Part shown: positions 1 through 5,775 of the stretch, piece by piece
How the letters are laid out: each line of letters begins with the position of its first letter
Position numbering within the stretch: the stretch's first letter is position 1
From: Pontiella desulfatans
GTDB lineage: Bacteria > Verrucomicrobiota > Kiritimatiellia > Kiritimatiellales > Pontiellaceae
Direction of reading: 5' to 3'
Assembly (NCBI GenBank): GCA_029287275.1
Contig: JARFRL010000331.1
Location: 1-8,139, forward strand
Length of the DNA: 8,139 bases
Program-made: the position numbers and the translations under genes
Notes under the pieces: generated by a model
Seen by the model: only the letters and a program-made list of their open reading frames with translations
Told to the model about the DNA's origin: nothing
Database searches by the model: none

Positions 1-615
1 CACCTCGGCACGAAATACCTCTCTTTCGGAACGGTTGAAGGCGATGTCGCGAACTCCATCATCGCGATCGAACTGAAAGACGGCGTGGCGTTCAAGCAGG
101 GCCTCGAAAGCGCGCTGACCGCGCCCGCCGTGGCGCCTTACGTCGCGGCCAGCATCGAGATCCTCGATTTCCTCGATCATCAGATTTATTCCCCAAAAAA
201 AGCGTCGCCCGAGGAGCAAGTCGGCATCGCGGTCACCTCCGATCATCTGCTCTACGGCGAGCCCGACGCGATCCGGCAAGTCCTGCGAAGCGTGACGAGC
301 GAGAACGCCGCGAACGGGGCCTTCGAACGAACCGAGCTCGTGATGGGACTGCGGCGCAACATCTCGCCCAAGGCCTTCGGCTACGGCGCGATCGACTGGA
401 AAAAACACATGAGCGTCATCATCGCGGAACTGACGAAGCCGGAGTATCTCGGCATGATCAACCAGCAATGGGCCAAGAGCGGCGCCGCGTTGCCGCCGCC
501 CGACTTCAATAAACTTCCCGCCGCCGACCACATCGCGAGCTTCTTCAACTCCTCCTATCAATTCATCGAGGAAACCCGCGACGGCCTTCACCAGACCATT
601 ATTCTGAACTACTAA
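1..615 (+). CDS. 3' part of a DUF3352-like hypothetical protein (5' end outside window)
   Basis: The reading frame is open from base 1 and ends at TAA 613-615, giving the last 204 residues of a protein whose start lies upstream. A GTG at 85 is an internal codon, because the frame continues to the window edge without a stop. The fragment is soluble in character, with no membrane segment. It has alternating strands and helices, including VGIAVTSDHLLYG followed by a helix with IRQVL, then DFNKLPAADHIASFF, and ends in a strand starting ETRDGLHQT. This pattern of a displayed score-like strand, a KLP segment and a C-terminal DGL strand resembles DUF3352-type proteins common in planctomycetes and Verrucomicrobiota. 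I recognise it only by general resemblance, so the family call is weak and no function is known. The VCBS gene begins 12 bases after its stop, which suggests one transcript. Confidence 0.75.
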   Translation, partial: HLGTKYLSFGTVEGDVANSIIAIELKDGVAFKQGLESALTAPAVAPYVAASIEILDFLDHQIYSPKKASPEEQVGIAVTSDHLLYGEPDAIRQVLRSVTSENAANGAFERTELVMGLRRNISPKAFGYGAIDWKKHMSVIIAELTKPEYLGMINQQWAKSGAALPPPDFNKLPAADHIASFFNSSYQFIEETRDGLHQTIILNY

Positions 616-627
616 CGGACCATCGGC

Positions 628-2817
628 ATGCGGACACTCACCATCCTACTCTCAACCAGCCTGCTCTGCCTCGCCGCGGTCGCGAAAGACGAAGCCCCCG
701 CGCGCGACTTCGGGTTTCAGCCCCTCGAAATCTTCAAGTTCAAGCAGGGCACGACGCGGCTGATCGTCACCGATCTGAACAACGACGGGCTCGACGACGT
801 CCTGTTCGCGAACAACCACATTTCGCGGCTGGAAATCCTGCTGCGCAAGCCGAACGGCGAAAAGCTGGCCGACCTGCCCGAGCTCGACGACCGGTTCGAG
901 GACAAAGGCATCATCGTCGATCAGGGCATCAAAGCCGCGCGCGTCGCCGACCTGAACAACGACGGTCTCAAAGACATCGCGACCTTCGGATCCGCGATCG
1001 GCCTGCGAATTCGCTACCAGAAAGAAGACGGCGACTTCCGGGCGGCGGAAAAGGTTTTCATCAAATCGCCGGACACCGTCACCACCATTCAACTCGGCGA
1101 CCTCAACGGCGACGGACTGAAAGATATTCTCGTTTGCCACCGCGACGAAGCCGAACTGCTATGGAACGCGGCGGAGCGCCCGTTCGTGGAGAAGAAAACC
1201 CTCGCGTTCGCGGGCGATAAAAGCTTCTTCGGCGACATCGCGGACGTCAACAACGACGGCGTTCCGGACCTCGCCTTCCACTTCACCACCGCCCGCAATC
1301 CACTCAAGATTCGTTTTGGCGAGGGCGGAGGCGTGTTCGGCATCGAGCAACCGGTCGATCTGCCGCCGCGGCAATACATGGATATCCTGCAAGCCGACGG
1401 CGCCGTTCCGCGGGTTGGCATGGTGCTGCGCAACCGGCTGGCGTTCCGCCTCTACGATTTCCTGAAGAAGGAGCAACCCCAGCTCATGGAAGCGAGCGAG
1501 GTGTCGCCGGGCCGCGTCGGGCTCGAGGGAACCAACAAGAAGGCCGAACCCGCCTGGATCGCGAGCGATTTCAATGGCGATGGATACGACGACCTGCTCG
1601 TCGCCGCGCCCGAGCTCAGCCGCGTCCACCTCTATTCCGGCGGACCGGAAGGACTCAACCCCGAGCCGAAACGAATCGATACGCTGTCCGAGGTGACGCG
1701 CATGTCGCGGACCGCGAACGGCGACGTGCTGGTGGTCAGCGTGAAAGAGAAGATCGCGGCGATCCATCAGGCCGAGAATCTCGAGCGCTTTCCCGCGATC
1801 CAAAAACTACCCGGCGACGTGCTGGCGGCCTGCGCGGTCGAGACCGGCGACGAGATATGGTGCGTCTGCAAAAACAGCGACAAGGAGCTGATGCTCGTCA
1901 AGCAATCCGGCGCCACGCTCGAGAGCGAGGTGTTCCCGCTCGACATGAAAAACGACCCCGGCGACTTGCTCGCGTTCAGCCTGCCCGACGGCAAGACCGG
2001 CGTCATCTTCTTCATGGCCTACGACACGCCGAAGGCGCGCCTATGCGCGGACGGAAAACTCGAGGAGATGACCAGCGAATCCTTCCGCGCCCTGACCTTG
2101 CCGCTTTCGCTCGGCAACGTCCGCATGGAAACGCCCGGCGACGGATCGGTACTGATCGTCTCGAAAGGCGCGATCGCGCGGCGCTTCGAATGGCGCGGCG
2201 ACCGCTACGAGGTCACTCGGCAATACAACCCGGAAAATCCCCGCGGCGAGATGGTCGCCTCGGCCTCCTACAAACTGCTGGACGGTTCGACGGGCACCTT
2301 CTTCTACGACCGGAACTCGGGCGATTTGGTCCGCTTCGCGGCGGATGGAAGCGAGTGGGGTAAAATACACATCCCCGACGCCGACCAAACTATTTTCAAT
2401 CTGGCGCAGCTGAATCATCCGACGCGCGACGTTATCGCGTTGCTCGACCGAACCGGCATTAATGAAGTGATGGGCAACGGAAGCAAACTCGACGTGGAAG
2501 TCGCGGCGGAGCACACGTCGCCCTCCGAGAACCCGTTGCTGGCCTACGCCAAACTGATCAAGCTCGGAACGCCGCCGCGGCCGATGGTCGCGCTGGTCGA
2601 CCCATCCAACCGCGCCATCGAGCTCGTCAGCCAACACGGCGAGGAACTGCGTACCGAACTGGTGTTCGAGGTGTTTCTCACGTCCGACTTCGCGAACGTT
2701 GGCCGCGGCCGCGGCTCAGAGCCGCACGATCTCGAAGCCGGCGATCTGAACGGCGACGGCGTTGGAGACCTCGTCGTGCTCGCGCACGACAAGCTCCTGA
2801 TCTATCTCGGGGAATAG
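628..2817 (+). CDS. Exported VCBS/FG-GAP repeat beta-propeller protein
   Basis: This is a 729-residue secreted protein. Residues 1-19 form a Sec signal peptide (basic MR start, hydrophobic core, AVA then K20 as the likely signal peptidase I site). C14 is preceded by LL, not a lipobox, so it is not an obvious lipoprotein. Six calcium-loop motifs of the D-x-N-x-D-G-x-x-D type used by FG-GAP/VCBS propellers begin at D49, D108, D158, D206, D314 and D706. The first four are 48-59 residues apart, one blade each. The gap of 108 before D314 fits one eroded blade near residue 260. Residues 360-700 lack the canonical motif but keep a blade-like rhythm. The size suits two seven- or eight-bladed propellers. 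Such proteins act outside the cytoplasm in adhesion or ligand binding, and the ligand cannot be told here. ATG 628 is chosen because the signal peptide starts there; no clear Shine-Dalgarno precedes it. The gene ends seven bases from the convergent FKBP gene. Confidence 0.9.
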   Translation: MRTLTILLSTSLLCLAAVAKDEAPARDFGFQPLEIFKFKQGTTRLIVTDLNNDGLDDVLFANNHISRLEILLRKPNGEKLADLPELDDRFEDKGIIVDQGIKAARVADLNNDGLKDIATFGSAIGLRIRYQKEDGDFRAAEKVFIKSPDTVTTIQLGDLNGDGLKDILVCHRDEAELLWNAAERPFVEKKTLAFAGDKSFFGDIADVNNDGVPDLAFHFTTARNPLKIRFGEGGGVFGIEQPVDLPPRQYMDILQADGAVPRVGMVLRNRLAFRLYDFLKKEQPQLMEASEVSPGRVGLEGTNKKAEPAWIASDFNGDGYDDLLVAAPELSRVHLYSGGPEGLNPEPKRIDTLSEVTRMSRTANGDVLVVSVKEKIAAIHQAENLERFPAIQKLPGDVLAACAVETGDEIWCVCKNSDKELMLVKQSGATLESEVFPLDMKNDPGDLLAFSLPDGKTGVIFFMAYDTPKARLCADGKLEEMTSESFRALTLPLSLGNVRMETPGDGSVLIVSKGAIARRFEWRGDRYEVTRQYNPENPRGEMVASASYKLLDGSTGTFFYDRNSGDLVRFAADGSEWGKIHIPDADQTIFNLAQLNHPTRDVIALLDRTGINEVMGNGSKLDVEVAAEHTSPSENPLLAYAKLIKLGTPPRPMVALVDPSNRAIELVSQHGEELRTELVFEVFLTSDFANVGRGRGSEPHDLEAGDLNGDGVGDLVVLAHDKLLIYLGE

Positions 2818-2824
2818 CCGCGCG

Positions 2825-3247
2825 CTAGTCGACGGATACGAGCTCGAGCTCGAAATTCAAATCCTGACCGGCGAGCTGATGGTTCGCGTCGATGGTGATA
2901 GCCGCTTCTTCCACCGCGGTGATGGTGACCGGAACGGGCTGTCCCTGCGGACCCTGCATCTGCAGCATCATGCCGACTTCCGGCTCGAGGTCCGGCGGGA
3001 GCTGGGAGCGTTCGAAGTTCATCACGAGATCCTCGCGCTTCTCGCCGTAGGCTTCCGCGGCGGGGATGTTGATGGTTTTCTTTTCGCCGACTTCCATGTC
3101 GGCCACGCCTTTTTCAAATCCGGGAATCACCATGCCCGCGCCCATTTCGAACTCGAGCGGATCGCGCCCCGCGGAGGAGTCGAACTGGTTTCCATCGTTC
3201 AGGGTTCCAGTGTAGTGAATTTTAACTTTTTGTCCGTTTTCAATCAT
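2825..3247 (-). CDS. FKBP-type peptidyl-prolyl cis-trans isomerase, SlyD/SlpA-like
   Basis: This cytoplasmic 140-residue protein should catalyse cis-trans isomerisation of prolyl peptide bonds and act as a folding chaperone. The order of parts is that of SlyD-type FKBPs. An FKBP half at about residues 5-70 contains KVKIHYTGTL, the D23 region, and MVIPGFEKGVADMEVGEKK followed by IPAAEAYGEK. The insert-in-flap chaperone domain covers about residues 71-118. The returning strand ANHQLAGQDLNFELELV is the family's NHPLAGK-type ending. The histidine- and cysteine-rich metal-binding tail of E. coli SlyD is absent, so length and ending are closer to SlpA or minimal SlyD. I start at ATG 3247, which has GAAAGG seven bases upstream and places the FKBP strand at the N terminus. 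An in-frame GTG at 3286 would add 13 residues with no homology value. No signal peptide is present. The gene lies 83 bases downstream of the flavoprotein gene on the same strand. Confidence 0.93.
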   Translation of the reverse strand: MIENGQKVKIHYTGTLNDGNQFDSSAGRDPLEFEMGAGMVIPGFEKGVADMEVGEKKTINIPAAEAYGEKREDLVMNFERSQLPPDLEPEVGMMLQMQGPQGQPVPVTITAVEEAAITIDANHQLAGQDLNFELELVSVD

Positions 3248-3254
3248 GAAACAG

Positions 3255-3260
3255 CCTTTC
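3255..3260 (-). promoter_or_regulatory. Ribosome binding site of the FKBP gene
   Basis: GAAAGG on the minus strand ends seven bases before ATG 3247, and this decides that start over the upstream GTG at 3286. A TATAAA (minus strand, 3268-3263) just upstream resembles a -10 box, but no matching -35 is seen and the implied leader would be very short. Confidence 0.6.
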
Positions 3261-3330
3261 TTTTTATAGATGAGATGAACGCGCACCTTACAGGCATGAG
3301 CTTTGATGACAACCCATTAGGCTGATTTAT

Positions 3331-4458
3331 TCAGCGCCGACGGCGACGGCCGCCCGCGTTTCTCGCGGGGCCGTGCTTCGGCTCGGCCGGCCGCGTTTCC
3401 GCGTAGCCTTTCTTGCCCAGACGTCGTCCCACGGCCGCGACCGCCAAACGGGCCGTGGCGAACGCGGCCTGTAGATTATAGCCCCCGGTCGGCCCGTCCA
3501 CGTCCATCACCTCGCCCGCGAAATAAAGTCCCGGGCGCTTCCGCGACTCCATCGTCTCCGGATTGATTTCGTCGAGCGCGACGCCGCCGACCGTCACCAT
3601 CGCCTCTTTGATGGAGCGCGTTCCGCGCGGCCGAATCTCCTCGGAGCCGCCCTCGGCGAAATTAACCTTCAGAACATAGTTTTCGAGGTTGCGCCGCGCG
3701 ACGAACCGCGACGCGTCCGTCAGCGCGGTTCCGCCGACGCCCCACTTTTCGATTTCATACACGCCGCGGGTTTCCCCCACCAATCGGCCCGCCGCGCGCA
3801 CCTCCACCGCGACTTTTTCGTAAACCGTCCCGACGCGCCCTTTGATGACGCCCGGATCAACCTCGAATCCGATTAGCCCGGGCCGGTAGGGCTCGATGCC
3901 GTGGCCGAGTTTTTCGGCCCATTGCTGCCCGTCGCCGACGGAGCCGGTTTTCGGATAGCTGACGCCGCCGGTCGCGACGAGCAGGTATTTCCCTTCCACC
4001 ACGAAGTTGTCGGTGGTGACGCGAAAGCCATCCTTCAAGGGCTCCACGTTCAGCACGACCGCGGAACACGCGAGCGAAACTCCGCCGTCGCGCAGGCGAT
4101 CGGTGAACAGATTGAGCACGTCGGAGGCGCGCTCCGTGTGGGGATAGACCTTGTTGCCGGCTTTCACGACCGTCTTCAGCCCGTTGGCCGCGAACCAGCG
4201 TTGCGCCGCGGAGGGCGAGAACGCCTTGAGCGCGGGCGAGAGAAACGGCCCGACGGGATCGCCGAACATCTGAATCATCCGGTCTTCGGAAATGTTGGTG
4301 GTCAGGTTGCAACGCGCGTTGCCGCACATTAGTAGCTTGCGGCCGGGCTTGTGCTTGCGTTCAAGCCCCAGCGTCTTCAGCCCCAGCTCGCCCGCGGCCG
4401 CGCCCGCCATCAAACCCGCGGCGCCGCCCCCAATAATGATCAGATCGGTTTTACTCAT
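3331..4458 (-). CDS. HI0933/YhiN-family FAD-dependent oxidoreductase, compact form
   Basis: This 375-residue flavoprotein belongs to the HI0933/YhiN/BaiN family. These bind FAD and probably reduce organic substrates with NAD(P)H; the physiological substrate is unknown for most members. Visible motifs in order are: the dinucleotide-binding GGGAAG at residues 10-15; the family signature GRKLLMCGNARCNLT at 39-53; ATGGVSYPKTGSVGDG at 162-177; WGVGGTAL at 239-246, matching the usual GxSGPA segment; VTVGGV at 288-293; and the C-terminal FAD signature around GEVMDVDGPTGGYNLQ at 315-330. Between the GxSGPA-like segment and VTVGGV there are only about 40 residues, roughly half of what I recall in YhiN, so the insertion domain is shortened. 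The last 29 residues form a basic tail ending in five arginines. ATG 4458 puts the FAD-binding strand at the N terminus. It has no Shine-Dalgarno, and a TATAAG on the minus strand (4484-4479) would give a very short leader. Confidence 0.92.
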   Translation of the reverse strand: MSKTDLIIIGGGAAGLMAGAAAGELGLKTLGLERKHKPGRKLLMCGNARCNLTTNISEDRMIQMFGDPVGPFLSPALKAFSPSAAQRWFAANGLKTVVKAGNKVYPHTERASDVLNLFTDRLRDGGVSLACSAVVLNVEPLKDGFRVTTDNFVVEGKYLLVATGGVSYPKTGSVGDGQQWAEKLGHGIEPYRPGLIGFEVDPGVIKGRVGTVYEKVAVEVRAAGRLVGETRGVYEIEKWGVGGTALTDASRFVARRNLENYVLKVNFAEGGSEEIRPRGTRSIKEAMVTVGGVALDEINPETMESRKRPGLYFAGEVMDVDGPTGGYNLQAAFATARLAVAAVGRRLGKKGYAETRPAEPKHGPARNAGGRRRRR

Positions 4459-4486
4459 GGACAGGGAAGGTAGCGGATCTTATATT
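4458..4486 (+). promoter_or_regulatory. Sigma70-type promoter of the DUF4136 lipoprotein gene
   Basis: TGGACA (4458-4463) and TATATT (4481-4486) match the -35 and -10 consensus at five of six positions each, separated by exactly 17 bases. Transcription should start near 4492-4494, leaving a leader of about 17 bases that contains the ribosome binding site AAGGAG at 4499-4504. The -35 box overlaps the start codon of the divergent flavoprotein gene (4456-4458) by one base. Confidence 0.65.
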
Positions 4487-4509
4487 GAAACATCAACCAA
4501 GGAGACCGC

Positions 4510-5070
4510 ATGAAACACGCCATTCTCGTCGCGCTCATCGCCTGTGTAAGCGGATGTTCCAGCATGAAGGTCTCGTCCGAAAAGAGCGGCGACTTCGACT
4601 TCAGCGCGGTAAAAACCTACGAGTGGGTCCGCGCCCCGGCCGAAATTCTGAACGAGGATGACACCGTGCTCAACGAGGATCTCCACAAGCTGCTGAACAA
4701 CCAGCTGGCGGGCCGCGGCTGGGAACAAGTCATGATTTCAGACAAGGCGGATACTCAAGTGGTTTATTACATCAAGCTTTCGGAACACGAGGAATACACC
4801 TCCGCCGCCCGCGACGACGAATCCCGCGTGACCGGCGGGTTCACGTACGACAACGACAAAGGCGCGTGGGGTTATAAAGATCAAGCACCCGACCTGAACG
4901 TCTATACCGTCGAGACAGGCACCCTTACCCTATTGATTTACGACGCCGAAGCGAACGCGAAGGTTTGGCAGGGAACGCTTCAGACCAAACTAGACCGAGG
5001 CGCTCCGCTTGAAAAGCAACGCCTAATGCTTGCCGAGGTCGCGAACAAAATCACCGCCAAGATTCCGTAG
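4510..5070 (+). CDS. DUF4136 domain lipoprotein
   Basis: This 186-residue envelope lipoprotein has a signal sequence (MKHAILVALIACVSGC) ending in the lipobox V13-S-G-C16, so the mature protein should be lipidated at C16. The residues after it (SSMK) carry no aspartate inner-membrane retention signal at +2, which favours the outer membrane by the E. coli rule. DUF4136 hallmarks are the strand DFDFSAVKTYEW at 28-39, a helix with LHKLLNNQLAGRGW at 58-71, ADTQVVYYI at 80-88, and the closing YTVETGTLTLLIYDA (132-146) followed by KVWQGTLQTKL (151-161). The function of the family is unknown. The start is secure: AAGGAG lies five bases upstream and a consensus-like promoter sits at 4458-4486. No convincing terminator follows, only a tiny CTTC/GAAG inverted repeat near 5083-5092. 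The regulator downstream appears to have its own control region. Confidence 0.9.
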   Translation: MKHAILVALIACVSGCSSMKVSSEKSGDFDFSAVKTYEWVRAPAEILNEDDTVLNEDLHKLLNNQLAGRGWEQVMISDKADTQVVYYIKLSEHEEYTSAARDDESRVTGGFTYDNDKGAWGYKDQAPDLNVYTVETGTLTLLIYDAEANAKVWQGTLQTKLDRGAPLEKQRLMLAEVANKITAKIP

Positions 5071-5110
5071 CGCAAAAACACTTCCTGAAGGCATAATGAA
5101 AAGAAAGCGC

Positions 5111-5139
5111 TTGTTCACACATCGCGATGTGTGGAACAA
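5111..5139 (+). promoter_or_regulatory. Putative operator 1 (18-bp perfect palindrome with extended arms)
   Basis: CACACATCGCGATGTGTG at 5116-5133 is a perfect 18-base palindrome. It is extended by the outer arms TTGTTC (5111-5116) and GAACAA (5134-5139), which pair if one extra G is allowed. The bases TTCACACATCGCGATGT (5114-5130) recur exactly at 5175-5191. The right arm is nested in a second small repeat, GAAC-AAA-GTTC (5134-5144). A long palindrome without a downstream T-run, placed upstream of a winged-helix regulator gene, points to an operator, not a terminator. The likely ligand is the protein encoded at 5209-5775. Confidence 0.65.
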
Positions 5140-5174
5140 AGTTCATTAAAATCATGAATATTTCAGATATCTAT

Positions 5175-5194
5175 TTCACACATCGCGATGTATG
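5175..5194 (+). promoter_or_regulatory. Putative operator 2 (second copy of the palindrome)
   Basis: This site repeats 17 bases of operator 1 exactly (TTCACACATCGCGATGT, 5175-5191). Its core ACATCGCGATGT (5180-5191) is a perfect palindrome, and over the full 18 bases (5177-5194) one of nine base pairs is broken. The two palindrome centres are 61 bases apart, close to six helical turns, so both sites would lie on roughly the same face of the DNA. The site ends 14 bases before the preferred ATG of the regulator, a position suited to autorepression. The 35-base interval between the sites is AT-rich and probably holds the promoter, but I cannot pick a convincing -35/-10 pair. Confidence 0.65.
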
Positions 5195-5208
5195 ATCAGG
5201 TTGATCTC

Positions 5209-5775
5209 ATGAAAGAACTGAAACCAACTCTATGGAGAAGCTGCCGTGTCATCGCGCATGACCCACGGCTGCGGCTCGTCCGGCTTCTGCTACCCGACCA
5301 AAACCGATCGGTCACCGATCTCGCGAATGAAGCAAACTTGACGGAGGGCGTCGCTAGCGCCTATCTAAGAATGCTCGGCGCCCGCGGACTCCTTCTGGCG
5401 CGCCCTCGCGGGCGTAACGTTTTCTACTCCGCGGAAGCCAATCCCAACGTGGAAAACGCCGCTGAACTTTTAAACGCGCTAAAAACAGCGTTCTCCTCAG
5501 GCGCCTCGAACGAGGAAATCATCCATTACAGCACCGCCTTCACGCATCAGCGTCGGATCGAGATCATCAATGCTTTGCGAGACAGGAAGCTCATGTCGAG
5601 CGAGCTCGTCGCGCGGACGGACATACCCCACCCTTCTATGTCGCGTCATCTGCGCAAGCTGGAGAGCCGCGGCATGATCGCTCGTGAAAAAGAGCTGTGC
5701 CGCGTGGCGTATCCAAAAAGCATGTTCGCCCGAACGCTGCTGATGGTCGCGTTCGAAGAAACGGAGGGCCAATGA
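5209..5775 (+). CDS. Tandem double winged-helix ArsR-like transcriptional regulator
   Basis: This 188-residue cytoplasmic DNA-binding protein is built from two ArsR-like winged-helix domains in one chain. Domain 1 covers about residues 8-76, with recognition helices SVTDLANEANLTEG and ASAYLRMLGARGLL and wing RPRGRNVFY. Domain 2 covers about residues 108-172, with SSELVARTDIPHP and SMSRHLRKLESRGMI and wing KELCRVAYP. Both begin with a similar helix (HDPRLRLVRLLL and HQRRIEIINALR), offset by 96 residues, so an internal duplication is likely. The only cysteines are C12 and C164, so the CxC metal site of ArsR/SmtB sensors is absent and the signal is unknown. I prefer ATG 5209, with AGG eight bases upstream. 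An in-frame ATG at 5188 adds seven residues but lies inside operator 2 and has no ribosome binding site. Two palindromes upstream suggest autoregulation. The stop overlaps the peptidase start (ATGA). Confidence 0.88.
   Translation: MKELKPTLWRSCRVIAHDPRLRLVRLLLPDQNRSVTDLANEANLTEGVASAYLRMLGARGLLLARPRGRNVFYSAEANPNVENAAELLNALKTAFSSGASNEEIIHYSTAFTHQRRIEIINALRDRKLMSSELVARTDIPHPSMSRHLRKLESRGMIAREKELCRVAYPKSMFARTLLMVAFEETEGQ
5763..5768 (+). promoter_or_regulatory. Ribosome binding site of the M90 peptidase gene
   Basis: GGAGGG lies inside the last codons of the regulator gene and ends three bases before ATG 5772. Together with the ATGA overlap, it decides this start over the in-frame GTG at 5697. 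Confidence 0.6.

Noticed and set aside
1159..2637. Long minus-strand open frames across the VCBS gene
   Set aside because: The plus strand has a signal peptide and six calcium-loop motifs; the minus frames show low-complexity composition expected from antisense of GC-rich coding DNA.
2701..2715. GC-only palindrome GGCCGCGGCCGCGGC
   Set aside because: It is in frame in the VCBS gene, encodes a Gly-Arg repeat, and is expected in GC-rich coding DNA; nothing links it to regulation.
2839..2852. 14-base palindrome CGAGCTCGAGCTCG
   Set aside because: It lies within the FKBP coding sequence and simply encodes the alternating glutamate-leucine strand near the C terminus.
3321..3335. Inverted repeat GCTGA-TTTAT-TCAGC at the flavoprotein stop as a terminator
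   Set aside because: The stem has only five base pairs and no T-run follows on either strand.
5083..5092. CTTCCTGAAG as a terminator of the lipoprotein gene
   Set aside because: A four-base stem with a two-base loop cannot form a stable hairpin and no T-run follows.
5191..5196. TATGAT as the -10 box of the regulator promoter
   Set aside because: It matches five of six bases, but no -35 lies at 15-18 bases upstream and it would put the transcription start only a few bases before ATG 5209.
5697..5771. Extended N terminus of the M90 peptidase from GTG 5697
   Set aside because: It would place 25 basic, unstructured residues before the membrane helix and overlap the regulator by 79 bases, while ATG 5772 has GGAGGG upstream and the typical ATGA overlap.
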